A DNA stretch of 64,000 nucleotides from Jaapia argillacea MUCL 33604 (lineage: Eukaryota; Basidiomycota; Agaricomycetes; Jaapiales; Jaapiaceae). The stretch lies in NCBI GenBank assembly GCA_000697665.1, contig KL197710.1, positions 1,465,837 through 1,529,836 of the forward strand, in the 5' to 3' direction. The position numbers and the translations under genes were made by a program. Below the pieces are notes generated by a model that was not told the DNA's origin, did no database searches, and saw nothing but the letters and a program-made list of their open reading frames with translations. Position 1 is the stretch's first letter; each line of letters starts with the position of its first letter. Positions 31,801 to 42,912 of this stretch are shown piece after piece.

Positions 31801-33957
31801 GACTGATTATCGCTATCCCAGAAGGAGGGAGACAAACCCTTACTAGGTCGAGCCTTGTAAAGATCTAATGCCCGCCGCAAGAAATACATAGTCAGCGGTT
31901 TCTGGGTAGGGGTCAGCAAGCTTGTTCTCCCTTGTCAAGTCCATACATCTGAGAAAAGGGCAGGGACTCACAATGCCACACTTCTCCAATCGGTTGGCTG
32001 CGAATAGGTACCACAAGGCGGCTCTCCTCCGGGCAGCTTTTCTGGCACTGAGTAGGGCCGCGTGAGCTAAGAGTAATGCAGCGTGGGGTTCTTCTGCCTT
32101 TGGTAGAAAATGTACCAATCAGCTCTTATTACAAGGACCACTGTGGAACTGAGAACCAAGGTCTTGGGGAACAGACGTACAGGACCAGCAGCCCAAACGA
32201 GCCATCGCTCTCCTTCCAAAGCACCGCTCAAGAAATCTTGTGGTGATATGCCTATTGTCCATCGCATCGCGTATACGAGAGCACGAAGTTGTACATATGA
32301 TGGAGGGTCTGAGGTGGGTGGGTGAAGCGTGTTCAGCGCATGAGATGCGTGAAGGGACAGTGCTGGACTTGGTAGTAGCAAAAGGGGTAAAATCTCCTAT
32401 GGACCCCAAAAAGTGGAATGGTCATCACGGGATCAGAAGACTGATATGATCTACTTACAGAGCCGCCTTTTCCTTCCTTCCGCAGACTTTCCCAAACGCT
32501 CACAGCTAGTTTTATGTCTCCCAGAATGGTCGCAAATTCAGCCAAGCGTCTCTGCTGGGCAGGAGGGCTAGCAAGAATCCCTCCAGTAGTCGGTGTACCA
32601 GGCAAGGAACTTATGGAAGTCCGAGACGATACTGCTGAGGCCGTTGGTGACCCCACCACGCTGGTGGGAGTCGAGTATGACGTCGGAGTAGAAGAACCGA
32701 AGAGTCGACGCGTCGACGAGAAAAGGCGGGAGGGGAGGCGCCGATTAGACGAGTACTTGAATCACCCACAAAATATCTAGGATTAGGTCGAGAGCAAACG
32801 GTCATGATGACAGACTTACGTTCTCGTTCCACTCGACAACACACCTCTCCATCCAAGGCACCAAACTCATGAGCACAAATTCTCTCACGAACTTTGCAGT
32901 CTGTTGTATATCATTATCGTTCATCCTCAGGGTGTTCCCCACGGGTTTACCGTCGTCATCATTAAGCCCGTCCTTGGCACTTAAGCTGGAACCTCGTGTG
33001 GCACCGGGGGCAGGGGTTGGAGGACCACTGGGACGTTCGGGGGGTTTGAGAAGGTCAGAGTCGCGAGAGGGGGGAGGTAAACGTGGAGGGAGGGGGAGGA
33101 CGGGAACTGGCGCGGGGAGAGGTGACGGGAGGATGAGGGGTAGAAGGTAGGTATGAAAGCCGAATTGCTTCTTGATGGCATTAACGAGAGCCCCTACTCT
33201 ATATCACCAAATAACTTGTATGAGGAGGAGGAACGGTGGCAGTCATGACATATCGTGGACTTACTCTTCGTCAGAGAGGGGAGATCCACACGGGTGGATT
33301 ATTAAGGTATATCGAAGGTGCGTAGTATCCACCCACGCAGGGAACTCCAGGGGTCGGGAATGCAACGCAATGACGGATTGGAGTGGATTAGGTGCTGCTG
33401 TAGAAACAGCGATTATTACTGTAAGGAGGGTTGGTTGGCCTCAGTAGCATCGGCGATAATTCATGAAAGACTGACCAGCTAGAGGATGATTCCATCCCTC
33501 TGTCTTTGATGGGACATGATCCCCTTCTACACACCGCCTTAATTCATCCCACCATGGTGTCCTCGGAACGGTCTCCCCCACACCCAATCTCTCCATATCT
33601 TCCACCCACTTCGCGCATCTCTTGGCCACCCTCGACCCAATCCAGTCTATAGTCCTTGACGCACGACTTTCATCATCCTCCCGGCACGCAGACTCGATTT
33701 CATGAAGGTCAGAGAACCGAAGAGCGAATGAGGAATGCGATATATTGGTCAGGGACGTTGTGCGGGTGGTCACTTTACGAAAAATGAGATGAGAAGTGCA
33801 GAGAAGTTGAATCGGGCTTACCATTTGGTAGAGGCGAGAATGATTGCAGGATGTTGGGCAAGGGGGGCAACGAAGATGATGCTAGGATACTATCCAAATC
33901 ATTGGAAGATAAAACGCATACATGGGGGCTCAGCGAAGCCGGGAGGGTTGGTGCCAT
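28882..33957 (-). CDS. TRS85: Trs85/TRAPPC8, TRAPPIII tethering complex subunit
   Basis: Eighteen exons: 33957-33822, 33772-33476, 33418-33265, 33198-32820, 32755-32459, 32396-32181, 32097-31972, 31901-31745, 31689-31502, 31445-31232, 31174-31002, 30953-30584, 30533-30349, 30295-30075, 30025-29839, 29788-29361, 29312-29202, 29146-28882 (1367 aa). Trs85 is the specific subunit of TRAPPIII, the Rab1/Ypt1 exchange factor in autophagy and Golgi traffic. Family blocks: N-terminal [11 protein letters not shown] and [17 protein letters not shown]; mid [40 protein letters not shown] and [33 protein letters not shown]; and C-terminal immunoglobulin-like modules. The intron 31175-31231 is 57 nt and stop-free, placed because it restores DEVFWVDL. 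Confidence 0.93.
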
Positions 33958-34310
33958 GTAGATTTTCTAAAACCACAAGTCCGAGTGGCCAGGACAGATA
34001 ACAAGTCAGTCTCAAGCGAGTCCCTTAGATTCGACACAGATTCGATATGCTGGATGGCGTGGAACGCGCCTTGACGTCGACCGCAGTGTTCTGCAAATGT
34101 TCTCACGGCATCTTTGTTATCCGCCGTGATGCAATATGACATTCATGCCGTTTGCTCTCGCCACCGTATCTGGGGGTATCATCTCTTGTATTCCAACGAT
34201 AACTTTGGTACATAAATAGCTACTCAGTTCTTACAGTCAAACCGGGGGGGGAGTGCACTAGTACAACATGATGACAGAACAATCCAACAGATAGGGAGGC
34301 ATGTGTCCGA
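33958..34310. promoter_or_regulatory. TRS85 promoter and 3' flank of the WW-domain gene
   Basis: The 353-bp gap lies upstream of TRS85 (-) and downstream of the WW gene (-). A C-rich/G-rich stretch (gggggggag) occurs near 34243. Nothing else was recognised. Confidence 0.35.
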
Positions 34311-35311
34311 TCAGAAAAATCCACCACCACCTCCAAAGTCACCCCCACCAAATCCTCCTCCGCCGTCAAATCCTCCACCTCCAAAGCCTCCATCCAGTAC
34401 ATCCCCAAGGAGAAGTCCGCCAGCAAGGCCCCCCAGAAGAGGAACAGCCAGGCCACCCCCACCAAATCCACCACCACGTCTTCGCCCATATCCACCTCCA
34501 AATCCACCTCCGTATCCGCCCCCGTATCCGCCGTAACCGTATGGATCAGGTCCATTCGAATAATACGGATTACCACCCATGGACATGGCGTACGGGTTGC
34601 CCGTGGGCGGTCCATACCGTGACGAAGATGCAGATTGTCCTGGGTAACCCTGGCCGTAGCGTTGCTGCATCATCTCCATGCGCTGTTTCATCAACTCTTG
34701 TCGCCGTTTTTCCCTCTCTGCGTCAAGCTAATCATTCCGTCAGCAACGATCTTGGATCGTTCTTGTCACTACTCACGATCTTCTGTTGCCTCTTGGCTTC
34801 CTCTCGCTCCTCTTTGGTCCCTATCGCCTTATCTTTCATCTTCCCAAAGAATCCCCGCTTCTGGGCCTCCTTTGCCTTCCCCTTTCCTTTTCCTTCGGGT
34901 GGCGGCGTGGTAGCGTGCCTCTCATACGAAGGTCTCTCGGTCTTCGGTGATTCATCACCAGCATATGAGTGCCGTCTGGAATCCTTATCGTCGTAAGCAG
35001 GCGGCGGCCCCAGGCCTCCATTGTCGCTATCTGGCACGCCAGATGCCTTCAATTGTGCAAGGACCTTCTGTCGCACTTCGGGATGCTCATCCAGATACTG
35101 TTCATCCTCATACGGGTGAGTCCAAATCGCTCGCGGAGGATTTGCTTTCGTATCAACCTAAAGGGCGTGAATTGTTAGCTTCACAGCTCGACCCTCCCGA
35201 CATGTGGCGCCGTTTAAAAGCTGTACTCACCCAAAATGGATGATTCTGATTGGGATCCCATTCTTGTGCCCAACCAGAAGGTAGGGGCATTTCACTGATA
35301 ACAGAGGTCAT
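34311..35311 (-). CDS. WW-domain protein with glycine-rich tail
   Basis: Three exons: 35311-35231, 35157-34777, 34727-34311 (292 aa). An N-terminal WW domain (about residues 9-42) reads PLPSGWAQEWDPNQNHPFWV and continues to PPRAIWTHPYEDEQYL, with both signature tryptophans and the terminal proline region; such domains bind proline-rich ligands. The middle is a charged, Lys/Glu-rich linker with PPPAYDD and KGKGKAKEAQKRGFFGKMKD. The C-terminus is a Gly/Tyr/Phe repeat region (YGGYGGGYGGGFGGGYG) surrounding a hydrophobic, glycine-zipper-like core LAVPLLGGLAGGLLLGDVLD. I recall similar fungal WW proteins, but none with a defined job. Confidence 0.87.
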
Positions 35312-35720
35312 GGCGGTGTGTGGTGAAGAGGGAAGGTGAACAATGGGACTGAAATCGGTTGCAGACTTGTACCTTTATAGATCGACTTCTCCGAGCGGGG
35401 CTGTGTCGTCATGCTCCCGGTCATGTGACCCTGCGGCTGCACAGGTCTTTTGTCATGTCCTCCTCAGCCCGTCCGCTTTTGTGCTTAGGCCACCTTGGGG
35501 CACTGTAGGATGCTTCGGGAAGGGCACAAATCACGCACAAAAGGCTGTGGTTGTTAATCCGTGGGCCGACAGTTGTAACATGACATAGATAAGCATAAAT
35601 ACATGGGATATGATGTGCAAGTTACATTGAGCTCCAACTTGAAGCAATAAATTCAAAGCGAATAAGTAGCATCGTGAGGTCGTGAGGAGCGTGACAATGG
35701 CATTGCGTGCTGGGGATTGT
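35312..35720. promoter_or_regulatory. Promoter of the WW gene; 3' flank of the W/G-rich gene
   Basis: This 409-bp interval has no coding exon. Its left part (35320-35400) should contain the minus-strand promoter of the WW gene. The right part (35580-35720) is AT-rich and probably 3' UTR of the next gene. Confidence 0.35.
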
Positions 35721-36672
35721 TTAAACTGGGCGGGAATGGAGGTCGCGAATCATATCTTGAATACTCTTGACTTTGTCCTGCGTAGGCATCTGGACAGGAC
35801 AGTAGTCAACAACGATGCAATAGCGAAGGGGGAGGGAAACAGACCTGATAAAAATCATGCAACTTCCGTGTCTTCTGCGGATTAGCCTCTTCCTTACGAG
35901 CGACCGTCTCCACAAACTTCCAAGAATCCTGAGGTCGGTCGGAACGTACAGGAGCTGCCCTGCCCATCGGTTTTTTGCCCTCTCGTGCCTGCCTCAGCTT
36001 CCAATCGTTCCTCCCGCGTCCGCTGTGCGTATTCTGGCTTGACTTCGGCAAGTCTGCTGTGCGCTGTGCGAGTGGTGCAGGCTCATTGCCCCAACCTCCA
36101 CCGCTGTGCTGTGGACCCCAGCTATCCCATCCGTTGCCAGTGCCCCACCCCCCATCCAAATTGGCCCCTGAGGTATCAATCTGGCGAGCGTCAACTTGAT
36201 CCGCCCACCACCCATCGACGGTGCCCCATCCTCCATTCGGCTGCTCCGCATCCCATCCCTTCCCAACAGCAAGGCCACTATCCTTGTGTAATGGTTCAGG
36301 GACTTCATCCCATCCAGAGATCTTCCTCTGATCCTCCAAATTATCCAAGAACTCATCCATCCTCAATGTCTCCCCCTTCTGCGCAGCTTCGACGCCACGT
36401 ATCCAGAACGGCACCATATCCCTGACCATATCAACGTGACACCTCCTCTCTTCAGCCTTCAAGTCAAACACGTTGTGTTGGACACCATGATCCCACCAGC
36501 CAGAGTCATCGCGAGGACCATCCCAAGCATTCATGTCAGTCTCCACAACAGGCTTCCGAGTCGAGTGATTAGTAGCGGGTTTCGCAGGAGTTGTAGCAGT
36601 GCGTATTGGACGGCGTGGAGACATATGGAGTGAAGAGTCAACACCTGACGAAGACATGGCGTCTCGGCTCAT
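35721..36672 (-). CDS. Tryptophan/glycine-rich basidiomycete protein of unknown function
   Basis: Two exons: 36672-35845 and 35789-35721 (298 aa). I do not recognise a named family. The central region (residues 121-194) carries nine tryptophans, most as WG, GW or WD pairs (GGWGTVDGWWADQ, DGGWGTGNGWDSWGP, GGGWGNEP). Earlier residues 45-100 contain WDHGVQHNVFDLKAEERRCH and MVPFWIRGVEAAQKGE, which look folded. The C-terminus has SWKFVETVARKEEAN and, from exon 2, MPTQDKVKSIQDMIRDLH. GW/WG repeats can serve as Argonaute hooks in other eukaryotes, but that role here is speculation. The start at 36672 has another in-frame ATG five codons later. Confidence 0.78.
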
Positions 36673-36908
36673 TAGAGCTTATATACTCAGGAGAGGCTGC
36701 GAGCAGCGCTGGATGCGGCCCACAAACCGTGAATGGCAAGTCGAGAAAATCCTTTTCGTAATTCCGATCGGGGAACGATCTGATCGACAACTCAATCAGT
36801 CCACCACGTGGCAACGGAAGCAGAGAAGCAGACCATCGCGGGGAAACAAAGGTCCTTGTCCAAAACGTACAATGTCCACACGGTTCACAAGTGTAAGGTA
36901 CGAATAAT

Positions 36909-39038
36909 CTACGACGGTCCTGGCAGAGGGTCTGACCATGTTCCATTCGGCCACAGCGTGGCCGCCATTGTAAAGTCTCCCGGGGTCCCTTGACTTGTGA
37001 ACTGTCAAAGGTCCAGAAACTCAGCAAAGATCGTCGTCGACGGAAACCGAAACGCAAACTCACGGCCAATCTGAAAAAGTGCGGGACGCCGGTCATGAGG
37101 CCATTCAAGGAGTAATTCAACGCAGTTCCGGCGTATCTCTCCACATCATCTATGAGCAGAGCAAATCCATCCCAGGATTCCCCCGAAGGCAGAGACTGCC
37201 AGAAGATGGTCTGATTTGGAAGGGGTATCGATCCGTTGAATGTCGTGGAATTAGTAAGGAACGAGGGAAGGTCAGTGCCTAGTGGTGCGTCTCTTTGAAG
37301 CTGATTACCATGAAGAGTTGGTCAGAGATCTACACAGTCATACGAAAAGGACAGCACTCACATCCGCGGCTGTCTGCAAGATAGAAGCAAACCCGAATGC
37401 AGCCACTCCATTCAAAAACGTTCCCAAAAGGAACCCTTGGTAGATGGCAGACAGTCTCGTGGGGAACGCGGTGCCAGGTATCAGAGCTATGGCGAAGATG
37501 TAATGGTGAAGGCGGAACTGGAGACTAGGGAGTAGCGCCAACACCATCGCGACCAACCCCCCAAGGATATACCACCCAGCATACCAAGGTAACCACCCAG
37601 TCTTGCGTATTACGCGGAGTTGGTTCACTACGACCAAGAACAAAACGATTACGATTACGATGAGGGCGGCAATACCCCCTCGCTGCTGGCCAATGTCGGA
37701 CGGAAGCAATCGATCAATCGGGATCTTGCCTGTGGTTAGGTTAGTGAGCACCCCAACCCAAAATGGGCCGATGTACCACACCATCGCTTCGATGGGAGCT
37801 TTCTCGAAAGCAGGCATAACAAATCGGAAGGCCAGCCTCCAAAACGCGTAGCAAACGAAGAGTGCCGGGAGGAATATGCCAAAGGCGACATCGAGGGGTG
37901 GAGGGGTGGCTTGAGGCTGGGAGAAAAGGGTAATGTGCCAAAATCCGATGCAAACGAGGAACCAGAAAAGGACGATCGATTTGGGTCGGAAGACGAGGAA
38001 CAGGAGGCAGGTGATTATGACGTTGAAGGCGAGTGCTTCGTTGCGAAGGTCCGAGCAATAGCTCAGTGTGGTGGTTGGGGCGAAGTTGAATGACACTGGG
38101 AATATACTAGGGAACCCGATGGATGTCAAGCCGTTGGCGGTGGTAGCGACGAAGTCTGTGAAGTTTCCGAGGAGCTGCACAGACGCGCAACCACCTTTGG
38201 AGTCAGAAATATAACCACTGCCATAGAAGTTGTGAGTACGATCCTCCTCCTCAAGAACGCGTTACTCACGCTTGAACGGCAGCAGCACAGATGAAGCTGT
38301 CACCACGATAGGTCTTGTTGCCATCCCCTCCACCAACAAGTAATGGAACAAAATCAACTTGCTCATCTCCAACCGTGCGAGGGTTCTGGAGCACAACATC
38401 GCTGCATTGCGCAGGACAGCGGAAATCGAAACTGGTGAGGTCAAACGGTCCACAAGCAGTTCCGTTCAGACCACATTGGCCGTTCGCAAGCCAATACGTG
38501 GACGTGCAGTCTATGAAAGAGTCGGCGGGGATAAGGAATGACTGTGCTCTGGAAAAGAAGGCGAATGCGATGATGTAGCCGACGACCAATATACAGAGGA
38601 GGAAGGGCGAAGTCAAGGGACGTGTGGCGCGGATTAAGGTGCTTTCGAGGGGTAAGGATATCTTGAGTGGGCCTTTGTTGAGGTTGATATTCAAGAAGGG
38701 AGTTGGATCTGAGGACGGGACGGACGGATAAATAAACCGAGGAAATGGCTACCATGGATACACTCACCTTCCAAGTCGATCTTCGGTCTCGGACCCCTCA
38801 AATAATTAACAATTCGCTCTGCCCTCGTATGAAACCCAGGAAAACTAGAGGCCAGTGTCCTGTCGATGCGAATATACCACGCCAGTCGCGTGGGTGTCAA
38901 CTGCGGAAGGAGACTGTCGGGAGCCTCGATCTCGAATGTTTCGTCTTGGTTGAACGACCTTGACTTCATTGGTTGAGAGTAAAAGGATTCTGTAGCATGG
39001 GTGCGGTGGGATGAGCTAGAGCTCGCTCCGATGTCCAT
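36909..39038 (-). CDS. LCCL-domain multispanning membrane protein
   Basis: Five exons: 39038-38768, 38708-38270, 38217-37362, 37300-37064, 37001-36909 (631 aa). Fungal LCCL proteins are uncharacterised membrane proteins. The N-terminus is cytosolic-looking with YLRGPRPKIDLE; the first membrane segment is PFLLCILVVGYIIAFAFF (about residue 125). A Cys-rich extracytoplasmic LCCL domain follows (DCTSTYWLANGQCGLNG, RCPAQCSDVVLQNPRTVGDE, YRGDSFICAAAVQAGYIS, GGCASVQLL). Then come six to eight hydrophobic spans (AFNVIITCLLFLVF, VLFWFLVCIGFWHITLF, IAALIVIVIVLFLVV, and others), and a C-terminal domain with FLTNSTTFNGSIPLPNQT and WDGFALLIDDVERY. The start is taken at MDIGAS. Confidence 0.9.
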
Positions 39039-39306
39039 TGGGAAAGAGAGGAGATTCAAGCGAGTGCATTGGGATGGAGACCATATGTTTCTGACAAGGG
39101 AAAGCTAATTTTGCCCTCGGCAAAGGCTCGGCGATGTGGTCGGCACACGACAAGGAAGCGAGATAACGTACAACCTCCACCTCGGAGTCCGAGTCCAACA
39201 TAAGCATACTGGTCTCTAACGTGGCAACAGAAAGTACTGGTCTGGGACGACTTTGAGGTACGCAAAGCAAGATACATCTATATTCATCTATTCGACAAAC
39301 ACAAGC

Positions 39307-40078
39307 TCATTTCTTCAACTCCTCCAGTGATCCAGCTAATTGTGCGGTTTCGGATCAGTTCACATCGCGATAGCAACAATGGACCACAACTCACTATAAT
39401 CATAGACCATCCTCGCCTTGATGTCCTCACCTCCCGGACCCTTAAACTTGAGGTGTCGCACATACCTCCTCACCTTACCCACAACCTCAAACCCCCAAGT
39501 CTACCAAACATTCCATCAGCATCCACTCAATCACCGAACCACACCATAGTAATCTTCTCACCTGTTCAGCGATCCACGCAGGAGCTCCCTTCTCCGTATC
39601 CCCAGCTCCATAAACCAAAATCAAACCCTTCTCAATCACATCCTCCGTCCAACCCTCCTTCAAAAACCCCGAGTCATCCTCGACTTCCTCAACCTTTGCT
39701 CTCTTGGTCTTGCCAATAACAGCGCCAAACGTTCCATCAACTTTATTCCTGGCTGTCCAATCCAAGATCCTATCTTCCTGGTTCCCGGGTAGGGAACCGA
39801 GGGTTTGGGTGATATCGATATGTTCGATACCAGAGTCGTCGGTGTAGTGTTTGACGGCTAGGTTGATGGTGGCCAAGCCAATCGCCTTGCGTTTCATCCA
39901 GCCAACGCCTTGGAGTTTGAGGATCTCATCGGTGCTGTCGCTGAGGCTTCTGTTCTGTACGGGGTGGTCCACACAATCTTTGTCGTCAACAAGTGTCGAA
40001 GGTAGGGGGGGTCGAGGGACTCACTAAGGTGAACTTGCCGCTCATGTCCAAAGTGGTCATGGTTTCTGGAGCAGCCAT
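39307..40078 (-). CDS. Small conserved fungal protein, possibly lipocalin/calycin-like
   Basis: Four exons: 40078-40025, 39954-39562, 39500-39395, 39335-39307 (193 aa). I recognise the family only as conserved and uncharacterised in fungi: DMSGKFTLNRSLSDSTDEIL at the start, QGVGWMKRKAIGLATINLAV, a YTDDSGIEHIDITQTL strand, a LDWTARNKVDGTFGAVIGKT segment, and a final WGFEVVGKVRRYVRHLKFKG followed by EDIKARMVYDYTG. Alternating hydrophobic strands and the GKF/LDW pattern suggest a small beta-barrel binding a hydrophobic ligand, but this is inference. No signal peptide is evident. Confidence 0.82.
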
Positions 40079-40784
40079 GGTGAATACAAGTAGCCGATCA
40101 AGAGGATTGGGCGCAAAGGATATGTATCAGGGGAGACGTTCTTATCAAACTGAGACAGATCACCTCTACTTTTTTAAATAGCGAAGTGGAACTATGTAAA
40201 TCACGTGTAGGGACCTGCGTCAAAGAAGCATTGCTGCCCCAGAGTTCGCGCAGAAGAGCCATGGCGTGGAACGGGTGTGGTTGGCACAGCATCCGTTGAT
40301 TGTTACAAAAGATGGCTGCAAGGTTGATTGACGAGAGTTTGATTACGATCAGAAGATCGCTGTCAATGAAATCATGAAATAGGCTGCGCAAGGAATGCGA
40401 GGGGCTGTGAATCGATGAGGATGCGATGGGGTTTGGCGTCTTTGGTAGCTGAGATCGTCGGAGAGAAGTAGGGCCTTGGATGATTCGGTTCCGTGGGCCA
40501 CGGATCGCTGTCCTGGGCATGCTTGTCGTGTAGGCTCTGCAGGTACGCCAACCTGAGGCAATACACATTCGACAAACAGTGTGTCAAAGAACTACGGAAA
40601 TAAATCGACCCTGCAAGCATCGCCCAGGTCGCAGTGTCATCAGCAAGTCATCAGAAACGCCAACGCCTCGCAGATGCCCAGAGATACTCCCAAATGGATT
40701 TAGACCCTCAATTTTGAGAACATCTCATCCACGGGTCAATTTTGATCACCGTCCCAACCAGTGAACCACCGCCTTTCTTCCGCA
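40079..40784. other. Intergenic: promoter of the small conserved gene; 3' flank of the next
   Basis: This 706-bp gap contains a 156-codon open frame on the minus strand (40098-40568), but its composition and lack of any conserved pattern suggest chance. The sequence next to 40080-40200 should be the promoter for the gene at 39307-40078. Confidence 0.35.
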
Positions 40785-41420
40785 TCACGTCTTCACCTCA
40801 AACAGGGTAACAACGCCCCAAACAGCATCCTTTCCCGTCTCCCAAGCTTTCGGTCCCCTAGCCTCTTCCCCGCCAAACTCGACCATCAACCCCTGCTTTG
40901 ACCATTCACACCATATCCCGATCGAACCAGAGGAGGGACCTGACCCTCCGCCTTTGCGGTCGGGCTCACCGAGGGCTGATACGAATTGGACGGCGGTTGT
41001 TGTTTTAGTGAGCTCGAAATTGGAAGGCGATGCAGAGGACGGAGGTGAAGGGAGGGAAAGGGTGAGTGGCGAGATGGGGAAGGTTGAGTATGCTGGTGTG
41101 GATCGGGCTTTGGGTTTACTCGTGCTCGATCCCGACGACTGGGTCGGTAACTCGGGTACATTGTATATATCGATGCTCTCCAACACTAGTTGCTCGTTCA
41201 TGATATCCTCCCGCGTCAATCCAGCTAAGGGTTTGTACCCGTCCGTTGGAGTGAAGAGCAAACTGAGACCAAGAGGGAAGTAGTTGAAATAGACGGCGTC
41301 GGGATAAGATTTGACCTGGGGATCATCTGCACCTGGTTTGCCATTGGATAGGGATGTTATATACGCTGAGAGACGGGTGTCTGAAGGGTGCAGTCCGAGC
41401 AGATTTCTGATATTCGACAT
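40785..41420 (-). CDS. Conserved fungal protein of unknown function (211 aa)
   Basis: One exon, ATG at 41418-41420. The N-terminal half looks folded and conserved: RNLLGLHPSDTRLSAYITSL, DPQVKSYPDAVYFNYFPLGL, SLLFTPTDGYKPLAGLTRED and LVLESIDIYNVPE. The central part is a Ser/Pro linker, and the C-terminal 70 residues (TAVQFVSALGEPDRKGGGSG, GIWCEWSKQGLMVEFGG) form another conserved block. I recall fungal homologues with this arrangement, but no function. Its start lies 29 bp from the divergent seipin start. Confidence 0.8.
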   Translation of the reverse strand: MSNIRNLLGLHPSDTRLSAYITSLSNGKPGADDPQVKSYPDAVYFNYFPLGLSLLFTPTDGYKPLAGLTREDIMNEQLVLESIDIYNVPELPTQSSGSSTSKPKARSTPAYSTFPISPLTLSLPSPPSSASPSNFELTKTTTAVQFVSALGEPDRKGGGSGPSSGSIGIWCEWSKQGLMVEFGGEEARGPKAWETGKDAVWGVVTLFEVKT

Positions 41421-41449
41421 GGCTGCAGAAGGGTGAATGAACGAATCAC
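41421..41449. promoter_or_regulatory. 29-bp divergent intergenic gap
   Basis: Only 29 bp separate the minus-strand ATG (41420) from the plus-strand ATG (41450). The two transcripts must overlap at their 5' ends or use downstream starts. An in-frame second seipin ATG at 41525 would widen the gap to 104 bp. Confidence 0.55.
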
Positions 41450-42912
41450 ATGGCGAGTCGCGTGGACTTGCCCCGAGAAATTGACTTTGTCCACCTCGAC
41501 GTCACTGCAGCGACCTCAACTACGATGGACGTCAAGCCCATAAAACAAGAAGACCAAATCTCACCCGCCGAACAACCTGAACATCCAACAACTCTCCAAC
41601 GAATCGCCTATGCTCCCCTCAATCTCTTCCTTAAACTCCTCTCAGCCTCGTTCCGTCTGATCAGACCTTTCGCTCCCCAAATCATCCCGCTTATCGTCTG
41701 CGTCTTCGTATTACCCCTTCTTGTGCTCTTATCATTGTCTGCCGGGTATTATGTCTGGAGAAGTGTCGCGATTGGTTGGGAGACAGAGTTGAATCTCCAA
41801 TATGGGTACGCTTCACTTCCTTCTTGACCTTTGGCGGCAATGAAGATGTTGGCTCACCTGGTATTTTTATTGGTATAGTGATGGTGTGCCTCCATACGCA
41901 GACGTCTTCCTCCCCAGACTAGTCGCAGAACAACCCTACGACATCTCACTCCAACTCTCAGTCCCGGCAACCGAACAGAATTATGGCTTGGGTAACTTTA
42001 TGACATCCCTAACAATCTCTACCATCTCCAACAAAACCCTCACCACAGTCCGCAAACCCGTATGTCATTCTTTACCCCTTTGCGAAACCTTTGAGGAGGG
42101 CTGACATTGTCTGTTTGGTAGACTCTGGTTCTACCTCCCAGCCTGAGCATCATACCGTTTTCTGGTAGACCTGGCATCGTGAAGGTTGCTGTACCGTTGT
42201 TGTCGGATTATGCACCCGGTGTGAGACGTGCGCTCGCCAGAGTTGAGTTGGGGAGGAGGGATAATTGGAGAACGCTCGGTGTGGGGCAAGGGAGGGAATT
42301 GAGTGTGTTCTCTGCTTCGCTTCGAGGAGTGGTCGTTCATAAGGGAATCAGGTATGTGTTGTTTGGCTCCCTTTATACAATCCCCCATTCTCTGACGCTT
42401 ATTGGTTGTTGTAGGGGAATAGTAACCCGATTCCCCCTCCTATCGGCACTCATCTCCTCAGCCATATTCCTCATCTCCTCCTTCATCACCTTTGCAGCTT
42501 GCCTCCTCCCCGCTATTCAATGGCGCCTGCATCATGATACCGAAACTTACGAACAAGAACAAGAAACGCAGGTCCGGGACAGGGTAGAACGAGAACAGAA
42601 GAAGGTGCCGGTTAGGACGGTCCCTAGTGCTGGGAGCTCGTTTGAGGAGAAACCGTTGAGGAAGAAGAGGAGTGGGAAGAGGAGTAGTAGGAGTTTTAGT
42701 GTTGGGGGTGGAGGTGGGGCATCGAGTAGTAGGAGGGCGGTGAGTTGTATCCTTTGAATTCATTTTCGTTGATTGTATGCTGAATCGTATTATTTTAGGG
42801 TGGTTCGGGTGGGACTTCGGAGGCGTCCTTACCTCAAGGGGAAGGTTCCTTTGAACCTCTTGTCCGACGACGTCGTTCCCAGTTGTCGGAGAGACAATCT
42901 GATTCGGACTGA
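41450..42912 (+). CDS. SEI1: Seipin homologue, ER lipid-droplet assembly protein
   Basis: Five exons: 41450-41805, 41879-42059, 42122-42351, 42415-42739, 42799-42912 (401 aa). Seipin oligomers sit at ER-lipid droplet contacts and organise droplet biogenesis. The hydrophobic segment around residues 75-105 (IIPLIVCVFVLPLLVLLSLS) is the first membrane span. It is followed by the lumenal beta-sandwich (VPPYADVFLPRLVAEQPYDI, SLQLSVPATEQNYGLGNFM, SNKTLTTVRKPTLVLPPSL, VELGRRDNWRTLGVGQGREL), a second span (LLSALISSAIFLISSFITFA) and a basic Ser/Arg/Gly-rich cytosolic tail. The first ATG gives 25 extra residues compared with the MDVKPIK start at 41525; I kept the longer frame. Confidence 0.9.

Noticed and set aside
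33440-33475. 36-nt intron in TRS85 (acceptor GAG)
   Set aside because: A 57-nt intron ending in CAG at 33419 also keeps the frame, has a normal length and gives the family-like [14 protein letters not shown] join.
40098-40568. 156-codon open frame on the minus strand
   Set aside because: No recognisable domain, lies in an expected promoter region, and its composition looks like random coding; not reported as a gene.
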